A stretch of DNA of 64,000 nt from Synchiropus splendidus (Eukaryota > Chordata > Actinopteri > Syngnathiformes > Callionymidae), in contig NC_071345.1 of NCBI RefSeq assembly GCF_027744825.2, forward strand, positions 7,100,001 through 7,164,000. The letters are read 5' to 3'. Made by a program: the position numbers and the translations under genes. Shown one piece after another: positions 24,601 through 37,894 of the stretch (position 1 is the stretch's first letter; each line of letters begins with the position of its first letter). The notes beneath the pieces were generated by a model, which was not told the origin of the DNA, searched no databases, and saw nothing but the letters and a program-made list of their open reading frames with translations.

Positions 24601-27600
24601 GGATGAATGTCATCCAAAATCTTGGATTGTATTATAATAACACGTTATTTAGAAATGTGGTTCCATGAAGAGACCTATAAAAAGGAAACACGGGGCCTGT
24701 GTGAAGGACCAAGTCTTGTCATGAAATAATGAATTGGGTCAAGTACGACGGCTGCTCTTCCTGGAACTTCGGAGAGCGTCATCGCAACACTGTGTCCGTC
24801 AGCTCCTTGGTGTTAACTCCGGGCAGATGTTTCCTGCAGACGGTCAGAACTAGTGTTCCTCACCCGCTACTACGTGTTTCTCGATAGAGGCCAAATAAAA
24901 AAAACAAAAACACTCCCATTACACAGTAGTTCTATTCCAAATTTTAGAGATTGTTGGTGAAAATAAACCGCAGTATAACGACAGTGTTCACCTTGCCCTA
25001 CTGCAATCCACTTTTCCCTTTAGATTTCAGTGCAGAAACACATTTTCTTCCCAAATATAAGTACAGCTGATGAGTCTAAGCCGCAGGGACCATGTGTTGT
25101 TGTGGTCATTTCATAAGAACAAAGCCTCTACTACGGAATATTCAGCTGTTTTTTTATGATGTACACTCTACCTAAAGTGATCAAACTGGGCATCATGCGT
25201 GCACACACCAACAGCCACAGGAGGAACTGACAGAGAAGAGTAAGGTCAGCAATGGTCTCAGACCTCTGCGCGACCATCTTGTTTTCAGGGGACATAAATC
25301 ACACAAAGTCTACCGGTTCCTCTCCACTTCAAAGGCCTTTGTTTTACAGCCTCAGCACAGAGGTTATCAGCAGGGCAGCGGCAATAGTTGTGTATAATAG
25401 ACCTACTTACGCTGCCTGATAAGATGCCATGAGTGTCACTAAAGGCTGTCAGTCAAACAAGAGAACCTGGGTGTTGTTTCAGGCTTTGAATTATATGACA
25501 TCACTGTCACAACTTTTCCATGTGGAGCTGTCTGCCAAAGTAAACCTCGGGAGAATAGTTCAGGTTCCCGTCTATGGTTTTCTGCAAGTGACCCTGCCTG
25601 GGTGATTGAATGGGTCTGTGCGGCCGGTTTTGAAACCTTCATCCACGGCTGGATGGGAAGGTTATACACGCACATATGCAGTGTGCAGAAGATATTGATG
25701 TTGTCGATCAAAGTGTCTTGGAGTTATGTCAGCTGACTAGACGCTCCAAGGTTAAGCGGTGTTAAGCATACCTTCTCCTGCGCGCGAGACACTGTTTGTC
25801 CCAGTGTCAATTACACCATATGTCAGCCTCTTTTATGTTTGCTTGTTCACTCGCAATGACAACTTTTCTTGCTCAGACTCCCCGTACAAGCCTCCCGCCC
25901 TCCCTCCCCGCTGAACATCTAATCGTAGGTCACCCTCACGGTTCTGTGTGTGCTGAACCAAGGAGTGCCAGTGGGGAGGAGGGGCTGGGTTGGGGGCATC
26001 GTCTATCGCTAATCACTATGGCTAACGGTAGCGCTGTGGAAGCAGTAGCCTAGCAGTCGTGTGATCTCCAGCTAACCTTGCCCACGGGCCTCTTTTGTCT
26101 GCACGCCGCACACGGCTGGCTCCATCCTGTTATATCCTGTTATTGAGCGGGATGAGGGAGGGGTTAAATCAATGGCGAATCGCTGGCACTGTTCTCAGGA
26201 CAGTGACCGAAGCCCAGTCTGTTGGCCCCCTTTGCCTGCCTTCCACTGAACTCCCCCTTTCTCCTGCCTCCCTCAACCGGTCCTCCACCCATCAGTCACC
26301 ACCCCCCAACCCCTCCTGTCTGATTGACACTTGAAAGGTGGCCGAGGACGGGGCCGGAGGCGATGTTCCACGCTCTGGAACCCTCCGTGCAGAGGAACAG
26401 CTGGTGACATCTGCAGAGAGGCCCACAAAAGGCAGTTGAAAGCGTGCGATCGCGCCCACTCTTTCTCTTCTTCCCTTATCACCCTCGCTCTCTCCTTCCC
26501 TGTCTCACCCTCTGTTTCTCTCTCACCCTGTTGTCATTTGTTCTCTTTCATTTTTCTGTCCCCTCTATCTCCTAAGAGCCGCCTCTTTTGTCTAAAGCAG
26601 AGAAACAGGCACCCAAGTGCCTTTGAAATACCTGCTTTAAACTTGAAGAGCTTTCGCTGAAGCTTGCGCGTCTGCGTGCAGAGAAAGAGGGGAAAAGATG
26701 AAACAGGAGGACAGAAAGTGAAAGCCTGTATGTTGTACAATAACAGAAACACTTTAAAATAAAGTCCCTCTAGTCATTTCACTTATTTATCTGTATGTCG
26801 TTGCCGCAACTCAACCAGATTCCGCGCCTTTGATCTTCTTACATGGAAAACTATTGGCTGTATTGATATCCACATGCGGTCGGCCAGTTAAAAGCTGCCT
26901 TTTAAGAGGCCCCATTGTCCCTGTTCAATGGCATCACCAGAGCTCAGCCCGCAGTGAGTGCTTGGGTAGCGGAAGGGGGTATCGACAACCGTTAAAAGAA
27001 TCCAAACGTGTTCACTGGCGAGACACACATCGCCTACAGGAATGTCAAACTTCCGCCCTGTTCTCTTTCTACCCTTCTACATCTTTCACTCTCATCCCAT
27101 TTGCACCTGACCCCGTGTCAGACACCAACACGCCATTAGTTTTTGGAAATGACGGCGCTACTCTTTCCAACGAAGTTAAAGAACTTTAAAAGTGACGGGC
27201 CACAATTTTACCAAATTGAGGGGCTTCCCCGCCCCCTCTCCTGTGCCACACCTGTTAGCCCGGTCTCCCGCCTCCCTCTATCGCCCTCCTCTTCTAAGAA
27301 TGCAAAAGGAGAGGTCAAAAGGGTGCTGTGCTCCAGGTGCCCTCCTGGCATCAATATTTCAGAGCTGTGTGAATCCCTCCTTTCAGGACGCTGCTCTTGC
27401 TGACTGAAGGTATCTTCAGGACTCAGGTGCTGGCTGACGGATGAGCACAAAGCGCCCGTCAAGCGGCAAGCAGCACCGCGGCGAGCTATGTGTGTGTTTG
27501 TGCGCGCACCAGCGCGTGCTGCGAGCGTAAGCGGGAGGATTGGGCAGCTCCCCTGCGGTCTCCTTTGTTGGCCGAACCTCCTGTATGAATGGAGTCGGAG

Positions 27601-30142
27601 CTGTGAGTGACAGAGAAAGTGTAGCTGCTGGTAAAGTGAGATATTGACCTCTCAATCACCGTTGAGGATAAGTGAGGAGAGCAAAGCAGTCAACAACGTC
27701 TGTGTGTGTGTCTGTGTGTGAGTGTGTTGTTCAACATCAGGACTAAAAACAACCCAAACCCATCTTTTTTTTTTTTTTAGAAAGTCTACTGCGGCAGTCA
27801 GGTGAGGTGACGAACCCGCAGCCAGAAGCTCACAGAGATTAGCCGCTTAGTAACATGAAACAAGACTCCCCCTGATGATTATATTCAGTTTCAGCTCTGC
27901 CTGCGTGTCCTGTCTGCCCCTGTCCCGAGCCCCTCCAAGACAAAGAGGGAAGGAACCCATTGGGGGAACAGTAGCTTCTTGTTATTATGACATGTGGTAA
28001 CATGAACTCCTTGGAAGACTTCTCCTGTCATCCTGACCTCAGGTCCTCTTTATTCCCCAAGCAGGGGACGCAGAGGTCACAGCCTCCCGCACAGTTGATA
28101 CAGGGCTGCGTTGCAATGTGATGAAACGGACTTGAATACTTTTTTTTTTTTTGGTCCAACTGGCGACAGCTCTTTGTGCCCACATCCTCCGGAGACTTCA
28201 GACAGATTAGGTCGCCCAGTGCATGAGCCCGATGGTTCTTTTCTCAACCCCAGCTGATGGGCCACCGTTTCTGATGCAAAACATGATTTTGTCACGCATC
28301 TGGGCTGGAACCCATGAAGAGAAGAAGATTTGTAAAGAGTCAAAGTGGATTTTAAATGTGCTTGAGTCGGAATTATGATTTATTATTGACACAAATGTTC
28401 AAAAACTTTCCCCAAAGTAGTGTCTGTCTTGAGGTTTTTGCTCATGAATCAGACATTTTATACAGCACATTCGCCACGCATGTCATGATTATTCAGTTAT
28501 TTATGGATGATCTGGAGAGTAGTGAGCGTGGCTTGATCTGTGTTTGGTTAATTTATCATCTCCTCTAACAGCGCAGCTTTAATGCCTAATTGATTAAGTT
28601 AAGCATCTTGTTCAATTTGAGGCTGGTTTGTTTTGCAGTAGGCTATTAATTCTTTATTGGTTGCATAGGTGAGATATCGGTCAGTAATGAAAAGTATGTC
28701 TGGTTCGATTCCAGCCGATGTCATAAGCCCAAAAGCAGAAGAAGAGGTGGATGCAAAAGTTCAGTTCTGTATTGAGCAGACAAGAATGAAATTCAGGTCC
28801 AATGCCTTGCCACCGATTCGCAAAGTTGAAGTGGGTTTAGAGGACCCAGAAACAGGTTGGGGGTTGGAAGTCCAGGAGTGCAGAGGAGTGTGGGAGATGA
28901 AATTCTGCAGGTGGAAAACTCAGGGACGGAAGATGAGGTCGGTTGCCAGGGATCAGATGGGATCGGAACAGGTTGGCAACAGGTGGTGTTTGCAAGAGTG
29001 AACGCTGTGAAGACCAGTGAAGATGTCTGGAAGATTCTGAACTGAACTTTAGAACAAGAACAAGCGACTGCTGGAGATACCACGCGGGATGGACCTGAGC
29101 TTAATGGACGTTGCAGTAACTTCGGGTTTGTGGGACATTTGTGGTTTTGTTGACTCTAAATTGTTTCGAGGGTTTCTTGCAGAAGTATTCAGAGTCAATT
29201 CCTCAGTCCCAATCCACACCTGAATAGTGTCCATAGTTGGGGAACTTCATCAAACATTTAAAGTAGGGGGTAAGTACATTGTAATTAACAGAACAGAGCG
29301 CTTGCTTCTGAAGGACTTTCCTGTCCGGGAATTTTGTCGCACAAAAAGTAAGCGTGACTCTTGGCCTCTGACCACGCCTGCTATTTTTAAAGCCTTGTTT
29401 TTTGCACTATTAATATTCACACCCTGTCGTCCGTGGCGGGGTTCAAAGGCGCTCGCCACGGAACCCGAGATGACAAGTCTGCTGTGGCAGTGAGCGAGCC
29501 AAAAAAGTGACAGCGACGCGGCCGCTTTCTCTTGTTAACGAAATAAATAAATGTGCTCTGAAAAGCCAATAAGCGGCGGGCGGGAAGCGAAGCCAAGGAT
29601 CGCTGCGTCAAAAACAACCGCTTCAGCCATTAATCTCTCTAACTCTCTTAGCCCCCCTTCTCACTTCTCTCTCTCTCTCTCTCTCTCCTCTGAGAGAATT
29701 ACCGCCATAGATGTATAATTCACGGCGGTTTGGCTTTAGAAGGCAGCGGTTTTGTTGGAAAACACGGTGACAGCCAAGTTAGCACAACCTCTCATTCAAC
29801 TGCGCCACCTGTTCACTGGGGAGGGGGCTGAGTGGGACGCTTGATTTATATTTCATCTTCCCTCCCAATCTAATGACTTTGTTGCACAGTCGGGACCAGA
29901 AATCAGCTCATGCATTATAGATGACACCTTAAAGGAATCCGGAAACTCTGGCGCGGCCCAGCAAATTGTTAAGTTGTACTGTCCATCACCGAACTTGTCA
30001 GCTTTTTATCCCGTCATTCATCTTTGTGCGCCACTTATTCGTGGCGACTTTTTCCGTCAGTCTTGTGAGATCAGAGTGCAGTGTGACAAAGCGTGTGAAC
30101 TTGTGGTCCTCTATGCTTCATACACGGAGGTTATCCATCAGT
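21661..30142. other. Large gene-free region
   Basis: About 8.5 kb with no recognisable gene. Open frames at 23920-24276, 24449-24637 and 28669-29001 lack known domains, start context or splice structure. The notable content is a poly-T run near 28140-28151, a (TC)n run at 29666-29687, and GC-richer unique blocks at about 26050-26450 and 27420-27580 that could be regulatory. I see no convincing transposon here. Confidence 0.5.
29666..29687. repeat. (TC)n microsatellite
   Basis: A pure TC run of about 22 bases. Confidence 0.85.
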
Positions 30143-30280
30143 TTCATAGCTCGGATGGTAGAGCGGTCGGTGGCTGGTTCGATCCCTCTTCCTGACGTGG
30201 TTCACATGGCGAACTGCGTTGCAGCCTACTGCCGTCAGAGTGTGAATGTGTGACTTAGTGTATAACGCGTTGGTTGCTGG
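30143..30280 (+). mobile_element. tRNA-derived SINE remnant
   Basis: An RNA polymerase III box A-like TAGCTCGGATGG (30147-30158) is followed by box B-like GGTTCGATCCC (30176-30186). Downstream, GTTGCAGCCTACTGCCGTCA and GTGTGAATGTGTGACTTAG, with an AACGCGTTGG end, match the body and tail of common fish SINEs. The A-B spacing is too short for a working tRNA gene, so it is a decayed SINE rather than a tRNA. Confidence 0.75.
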
Positions 30281-30411
30281 ATAATTTCTCCTCCTTAAAT
30301 TTCCTATGGAGTGAGTTGGTTGACAGCTTTGACCAGTCACACACTCTCACTCCACCTATGACTCATCAATGAACCTCTATGTTTTCGAATCTTTCTCTTT
30401 CGGCTTCTCCC

Positions 30412-30910
30412 TTCAGGGGTGGCCACAGCGGATCATCCTCCTCCATCTCAATCTGTCCTCTGCTTCCTCTTCTTTCAAACCTACAAACCTCATGTCCTCC
30501 TTCACCACCCCCATAAATCTCCTCTTTGGCCTTCCTCTCCACCTTCTGCCTGGCAGTTCCAACCTCAACATCTTCATCTACCAATGTACTGGCTCTCTCT
30601 CTCTCCTCTGTACATGTCCAAACCATCTCCATCTAGCCTCTCTGACTTTGTCTCCTAAACACCTGACATGTGCTGTCCCTCTGATCTACTGCTTCCTGCA
30701 CAGATTTCAAGAGGAACTTTATCAGAACTTTACCACTTTACCAGAGGACGTGGAACAACCATCTGACAGCGCAGACTGGAAACGGGCGTAGAAATCAGCA
30801 CGCTCCCATTAAGCAGGGGGGAACAAAGAAAAAGGAAGGAAGGAAATAACAAAATAAAAGCACAAGAAAAACACAGAACATCCTGATCCTATCCATCCTG
30901 CTCACTCCCA
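30412..30910 (-). mobile_element. Antisense LINE 3' fragment split by a 180-base insertion
   Basis: On the minus strand the translation contains WFGHVQRRE-like sequence (RWRWFGHVQRRERAS) and a frameshifted basic GRRRRGRPKRR-type segment. It then has a degraded form of the usual RCGDP end (CCGCTGTGGCCACCCC). These features belong to the C-terminal part of a LINE reverse transcriptase common in teleosts. The family match breaks at about 30699 and resumes at 30881 (TCCTGATCCTATCCATCCTG). Frameshifts show it is inactive. Confidence 0.75.
30699..30880 (+). mobile_element. Insertion with A-rich 3' end inside the LINE fragment
   Basis: About 182 bases interrupt the LINE remnant. TCCTG is present on both sides (30694-30698 and 30881-30885). 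The 3' half is A-rich (AAAGAAAAAGGAAGGAAGGA, then AATAACAAAATAAAAG), suggesting a retroposed insertion. I do not recognise the inserted sequence. Confidence 0.4.
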
Positions 30911-33900
30911 GAGAGAACTTAGCATCTCTACGTTTTTGAGTGGTGGGAGGAAATCAGAGTGCAGAAAAGAGAGGAACGGCACCTTGCAAACTCCTGTGAA
31001 TCGCCTCAAGCTGGAAGTTAGTCTAAACCAACTCATCTGTGTTGGTGCTTTCACAAGCACGGCTTCATTCCGGGAGGTGAGGAGGAATACCAAGTTAGCG
31101 CTTTGGCAGCCGCAGTCTTTGGCCCATCTGCGCGGCCCCTGCATCGGTCTCAGGGTTTCCTCGCCGATGATGAGGGTTGTCAGGGGCTTTTTAACCTTCT
31201 AACTGCTGCTCCCCACTGGCCCTAATCACACATTAATGGCATCAGGAGGACCCCGGGGCTGGCGGCGCGGCTGCCTGCGCAGACAGAGTACTGATGAAGA
31301 GGGCAATTACCCAGCAGCAAACAGCATAACCTCCGCTGATCTGTACCCGGGTTAGAGGCGATTAGCGAGCAGGTTACGCACGTAAGATCCAGTCGGGGGT
31401 TTAAGGAAGGATCTGGTGCTCAGAGTAATTGAGATCATTGGAGGTCAAACAGAGATTTTATCATTAAATCATCCTCAATCGCGTTTATTGAAACAGCGGC
31501 TTTGAAAATCGATTATCATGCGTAAGATTATGTCCCTGATGCTTCTCGGAGCGGGGAACTATCCATATTTCATCAAAATGTCTTTGATTCCTCTCAGGCA
31601 AACACACACTTGCCCCTTCACTCTGACTCCCAGTCATGTCCGTTTCTCGCTCGCAGACGAGTGTTTGTATGAAATATTAACAGACCATTTGCTCCTCTGC
31701 TCCTCTGTTTGAGAGCTGGATGTTGGCCCTGCGTCGCTGCTCCCTCTTTGAGGCCATCTGGTGGGTACCGGCACCAGGGAGGTAACTGGGAGGGAGCCCT
31801 GTCACCCAAGCAGGCCAGCCCAGAAAGCCACATCGCCCAGGGGATTGATCCACCCGACCTGCTGGGTGACGGTGCATCAAAGCGACGAACCTGACAGATC
31901 ACCGCACATGCTAACAAGAGCCGCTGATATCTAAAGGCCGCTCCTCGCCGACAGAGCCTTTGAGGTGGCGGCCACAGTCTCCGTAGAACTTCTAAAACCA
32001 GTCAGTGCCCATCATGTCTATGCTCGCCTTTGTAGCACGCCATGTTTACTGAAAGCTTGTCAAAATGCCCGGAACTATTAGCAAGCATTGCTTTTTAAAA
32101 CGTACTTGCCTTTGCTGAATTCCCTTGTGATTGGTCGGAAAGGTATTCTTTATTTTTAAGGCAGTTGTATTTATAGTCACATGATATTCAGGCCTAGACT
32201 ATGGCACTTGATCTGAAATAAAAGTTTTAGGTTTATTTTTATTTGAATAAATGCTTTGAAATATTATGCCTTTTATTTTTTTTAGGTTTGACAAGACTAC
32301 TGTGACCTCAACAGGGTTTACAACTTTTTAAATCACATTTTTAATACAGTATTCACCTTAACTTTGTTTTTTAAAATCTTGTTTTTGTCCTACAAATGTC
32401 TTTTTCATATTCTTCTGGAATTCATCAACAGGGATTTCCACAACAAGTACTCCATCTCTACCACCATGGCCATCCTCAATAGTCACACCTCTCCTCTTAT
32501 TCAGTGCCTCAGTCAACCTCATTGGTTGTTATCCTCACCTCCTGGTGTCTCCATCTCCTGCATTATCCAACATCCTAGGGCCCAAAAATCCACTTGACAG
32601 TCATCAATATGTCATGCCTTATCAGTAAAATCATGCCAACCATAACTAAAACTGCCCTGTAAACAGATGCAGATCACACTTTCCACCCTGTCTGCACTCT
32701 CTTCTTCACCTCCCTTCATATCTGTCCATTACTTTGGATGATCCACCCCCTATACTTGACCCCTTGTATCTTCATTCGTCCACCTTTCGCCCTCTAAGTG
32801 AGCAAAAAAAGTTTCAAACTGCATCAGTATTTTATTTATATTTTGAATATTACACTGTTGCAATTACTATTTTCTAATGAGAAAAAGACGAGATTTCAGT
32901 CCTGCCATGTCTTCAAAAACATTCCATGATATGCATTGTTTGTTATATCCAAAATATTTAAGCTCCAGTACCAAACAAAGCAATATGTAGGAGTGACGGT
33001 ATTATCTTACATTTGGATGACTGATTTGCCCGAGCGTGTAGGTTCAGTTGCAGAGTCTCTCTGTGACCCAAACGTGTTTAAATTTTCAAATGTATTTGTG
33101 CTTGGTGGTTTGTAAATCACTTTGTGTGCAAAATGCTGGCGCTGTCCACCATGAACTGTACTGGAGAGTCTGGAAAGGCGAAGCACTATGTCCACAAATG
33201 CCTCATAGAAGTGTGACACAACAGAGAAGAATAGATTTGATAGTGTGTTAATGGACAATTTTAGTGTCGGATTACACCCCATGGGAGCAGCTACACTGTG
33301 CTGCATTCACAATGAAGCTCAAAGGCTCTTTCTCTCTCTGACACACACAGAATCATCCCAAGCTTCTCTCAATTTTATTATGGTAAAATTCAAAATGGGG
33401 TTTCATTTTGTGCCAGCTTGTCTTCGTGTGTGTGTGGGCATGTCTGTGTGTGAGGGCCGCGTAATAGTTAAATAAGGCATATTGAGGTGTTAACATCATT
33501 ATTGCACATTTCCTCTCATGAAATAAAGCATTGTTTCATCCGCTGCGATCACGATGGGAATACCATAATCCCAGATTAAAACGGATGGGTTAGCCGCCTC
33601 ACACAGACGCACAATGAGTCTTTTGTATTTTTTTGTTGCATGTGTGTCTGTCTGTGCATTATTGTTTACAGTGCCGCTCACACCTGCGGTCGGGGGAGAT
33701 GGAGGGTTCTCAACGCGCAGGTCGTCTGTTCACCACCGACGGCATCCTTGCACAAAAAGTGTCATATGGCTTTTTTTTTGTGAGCTCCAACTCATCATGT
33801 GCTCTTTTTGTGCGTCAACATGTGAAAGAGTTGGCTAAACCTGGCACATACGGGGTCTCTCTCTCTCTCTGGTGCCATATAAAGGCCAAGACCCCCAGCA

Positions 33901-34299
33901 AAAGAACATATAGTTCTTGGTCAGTCATGCAAGAGAATCTGTAGGTCGGCTGAAAAAAAAAAGCAGCTCACAAGTTGCTCCCTGTGACAGATGTCCTGTG
34001 GAAGATTTCTCCACCTCTGTCACCCATCCCTCCCACCGACTCAGCTCCAGCATCTAAGCCGGGTGAGAGCAGAGAGAGAGGTGATCCGGCCCTGCTTAAC
34101 CTACTTCCCAAGACCTTGTCCATGAAGTGTTTGTTTGTATTCGGGGGGTAAACAATAATGGGAGGGTAAACAGAAAACGGTGCCATGCAAATAATTCAAA
34201 TATTTCCTGGGACTGAGGCCTCTGACTCCTGAAAATATTGTTTTAACTACTACAAACAAGATGTATTTATATGAAGCATGTGGTAAGAACTAAAGGTTA
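30911..34299. other. Gene-free DNA with possible enhancer block
   Basis: No gene is recognised. Positions 31200-31560 are unique and rich in TAAT/ATTA homeodomain-type motifs. Positions 32371-32790 are CT-rich and vaguely like antisense retroelement sequence (ACCTCCTGGTGTCTCCATCT), but too diverged to assign. Confidence 0.45.
31200..31560. promoter_or_regulatory. Candidate non-coding enhancer
   Basis: Non-repetitive DNA with clustered motifs: CCTAATCACACATTAATGG, GCGATTAGCG, AGTAATTGAG, CATTAAATCATCC and ATCGATTATCATG. Such clusters are typical of conserved enhancers around developmental genes. This is composition-based inference only. Conservation cannot be seen here. Confidence 0.25.
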
Positions 34300-34655
34300 T
34301 GCAAAGGTGTCTGCTATAAACTCATGCTGTTTGTATTACAAAGACAATAAAAGGAGCATTAAAAAAAAAAAGACCGCATGCACCAGATATGTGACACAAA
34401 GTTGGCTTCATACTTCATGTGTCATGTGTCACATGGGTGAAAACAACGCATTTTGAGCGGTTTAAGGTCAATAAAATGCCTGTGACTTCATCGGTTTGAT
34501 GTGAGGCTCAATATTTTGTCTGCATGACATTCTTTAGCCTGTAAAAATGAATATATTAGCCGCCGCGTTGTATAAAATTAGATTACCTTAGATTAAAGCT
34601 GCAGGTTTCCGACCTTGAGAAACAAGTAGCGTCTTATAGTTTGGAAATTACAGTA
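34300..34655 (+). mobile_element. MITE with GGAAATTACAGTA terminus, copy 2
   Basis: The right end GGAAATTACAGTA (34643-34655) is the reverse complement of the TACTGTAATTTCC left end of the 5379 copy. The interior block AACGCATTTTGAGCG (34447-34461), then TTTAAGGTCAATAAAA, matches copy 1. The left end is not recognisable, so the start is approximate. A poly-A run lies at about 34361-34371. Confidence 0.6.
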
Positions 34656-37600
34656 GTAATATTTGCAGCGTTTGGAGGCATTTGAAAGGGACAGCCCTGT
34701 TGGGACCACACTAATGCATGTTTTCCATAATAACTTTCTGTTACAGTGAAGTCTGTCAAAAGTGAGGTGAGCAAAATAGACTCAATGTTTAGACACTTTT
34801 AAATGAACATTTATCCAAAAATAGTTTCACTTCTCAGGACAAACATATCAGTATTGTATTCAACATTCACATGTTTTAAACCAAACACATAGGGCTTCAT
34901 TAATGTGCCACTGAATATAACCTATTTAGACCTTTCTTCATCTTTAGTTCATATTTCTTTCCCTCCAAACAAGCTCTGTTGAACTCGTGGAAAGCAGCAG
35001 GACCTTCAAGTGGCTGGCGGAACGGTGTTTTTCTACAGTCATTTAAACTCATAATCCATCAGACTGGAATTGATCCAAGATAATGTATGTCAAGCATTTC
35101 ATAATTTTGGTCTCAGATGACCTCACATCCGGTAATTTTTGCCCCCACACAGAGTCCTCATCCCAGGGCCGGGATTAGAACCCCTCCTGTAAATAATGCC
35201 TCCATATTATCTGCAGTGAAAAAGAACAATCAGTGAGATTGACTGAGGGAGTCTTTGGCCGGAGAGAAATTAAACAATGTGAGGAAGCTGCGGCGGGAGG
35301 GAGGGAGGTGAGGTGGGGTGGGGGGGGTCTCTTAAATAAAGAGAAATTAAACAGATGAAGGGATGGGTGTCTTTAAATACTGCTCAGCCACTGTCATCCT
35401 TTAATGTAATGAGAAGAGGCGGAATAAAAGGCTTGGCCTGAGGATGAAAAGGTGATGGCATTTTTTATTCTTCCTTTTTGCGCTCCGTGCTCTCAAAGCC
35501 TTCGCCTAATGTAGATTAGATGTTAAACCTGACACACAGAAGGGCGACGCTTCAGTTGGAGAGTGTCCGCCTCATTTGTCCGGCCAAGACGAGGGCGCGC
35601 CTCTCCTGACTCCTACCCTGAAAGTTTCTCCGGACCTGAACGCACCACCATGCCTGCTCTCCTCCACTGCGTCGCTTTTTGAGGATGAATACCATTTGTT
35701 GGCCAAGCAGGTCATTAGTGAGTGAGGGAGAAGAAACTGTGTGTGTGTGTGTGTGTGTGTGTTTTTTTCTGTAATAATAATCCCCATGAAATCCAGATTT
35801 CTCAATCCGGTAGCTCAAGCTGACACTTTAAATAAAATCATTCTAATCCCGCACTGAAGAGAAATGAAAATGAGGAGATTAACATGAAGTGGATGTGTGA
35901 GGGGAGGAGGGGGGGCGGCCTCCTCCCCCTGCGTCTCACCATGTCGATGCACTCCATCTATCGCTCCCTTTCCCCGGACCCATCTACCCACTGTTGCTGT
36001 CGTCCGTGAGAGCGTTGTGCGCACCACTTTTTCACCTTTAAACAAAGAGCTGGACGTCATCTTAAGTTGCTGGTGTCGACTTTTCATACAAGATGGTTAC
36101 GTTTTTGGTTCAGTTTCTACAGTATATACTGTAAAAGATCTGGACTGTGGAGAGAAAATCCGCCGACCACAATGGAATTTCAATAAAACGTTGTTTTAAA
36201 CATGCTTGAGTGATACGAATCCCACACATCTGAGTGAGTCCAAATGGCAGTGGAGAAGCTGGTTTAAAATGGACTGATGAAGCTGATCCTCGCGAGTCAT
36301 ACACACATGGCCTGTGAGTCCCACAGGTCCGACTGAATCCCTGTTGCTCAACTCAATTGAAGCTCATTGTGTGGTCCACTACCTTCTGAAAGTCATGAAA
36401 GCAAATGTCCACCTGATGGAGGCGGCTCCTCTACACGCAGGACTCATTGTCCCCGTCTACTGTCAGATACCGCAACTCATGAGTGAATACTGGAAGTGAG
36501 ACACGTTTCAAATATCTCACGTCAAGATAAGGTGAGAAGCTTATCCATCCACCAGATACATGGAGTCATTTTAGCAAAGGTCTTCAGGCAACTTGTCATA
36601 ACTCCAGGGACATTAAAGTCAAATGTGAAAATCCCTGACTCATCAAATAATAAAAATAGAGTAGAACATTAAACTAACATTAAACTAAACTAACATGAAA
36701 TTAAATTGAATTGAAAGAAGCAGATAGAGTTTCATGGATATTTGAATATGAAATAAAATAAATTCAGCAGTAAAACAATGATCATTCTGATTCTGCTTGT
36801 CTGCAAAAGTAGATTTTGACCTCTTCACCCCAAAAACAGCTCAGCAACTACTCAGTCTGGGCAGAAAACACTTGATGATCAGTGTTTTCACTGGTTAATC
36901 CATCTCTTGTCCCCATCCTTCCTGCTTCCTCCTCTCTTTATCTCTCCATCGCCGCCTCTCTGTGTTGACCTTCCTCCTCTCGCTCTGTCACCTCATCTCC
37001 ATCTCAGCTTTTCATTTAGACGCTTCCCTTGACGCGGCTTTCTCTCCGCACTTTTTGTATAACCCTCTCCCACACACTTTGTCGCCATGTGATTCATTTG
37101 CCCTCTTTGTGGCAATCTCCCGCTCAGTCCGTCTCTTAAGCACTTCTTTACTCGGCGTCTCTTCTCCATCGCCATCGCTGTCCATTCCTTTTAAAGGATA
37201 ATCTTCAACTAAGAGGCCGGCGCTTCGCTCTTCCCTCTTAAGTGACCATCCGGTAAGCTCAGGACTCCATGTTCAAGCTCCAGGCTGAGAGGGACACAGA
37301 TCGGTTCAGAGAGGGTGTCCTGAACTGGGTCAAGACAACTGGGCTCCAGGAGTCAGACACCGGATAAAGAGCATAAACAAGGAGCGACACATCAGCATAT
37401 GCCTCCAAAAATCTCAATTTAGAATGATGATGAATGCTGAATATTACGAAGCTGACTCATTTTCAATAAGATAATCTATATTTTTAAAAATCTTTTTGCA
37501 TCAGTGATGCTATATTTCATGCAGCGTATTGACCTCCTGACATTGAAATAGTTATTTCATAATATTGATATTAATTTATGAAATTTTATGAAATTAAAAT

Positions 37601-37894
37601 CGAATTATCTTTGTTTTTTTTTATTATATTATTATTGTTTAAATGTCTAGTCAGTTTAAGTTGTTTTGTCTTTTTTTTTCAATTAAGATTCAAAATTAAT
37701 GGATTTTAAATGAGTGGATCTTCATTTGCAGCTACTTTTGAGATCAATGCTGGAGGGTTGTAGTGGCTTGGCTCACCCGCTTTTAAGTGTCATGCTGAAG
37801 GCTCAGAAGTTGGTGAGTGTCTTCACTTGGTGCTTGCGTTGTTGTCACAGAGGAAGGCTGTAACTACAGTAACTTGGCAAAGGGTTTATACTCA
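34656..37894. other. Gene-free DNA
   Basis: No gene is recognised. AT-rich DNA lies at 36640-36770 and 37430-37700, with a (GT)n run at 35739-35762. A unique block at about 35340-35540 could be regulatory. Confidence 0.5.
35739..35762. repeat. (GT)n microsatellite
   Basis: A pure GT run of about 24 bases followed by a short T run. Confidence 0.9.

Noticed and set aside
28669..29001. 110-codon plus-strand frame
   Set aside because: No recognised domain or promoter, with GA-rich biased composition. It is most likely a chance frame.
30147..30186. Possible tRNA gene
   Set aside because: The box A to box B distance is too short and no cloverleaf can be formed. The downstream body matches a SINE.
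32371..32790. Antisense retroelement-like CT-rich stretch
   Set aside because: It only vaguely resembles the LINE 3' fragments. The order of blocks could not be matched.
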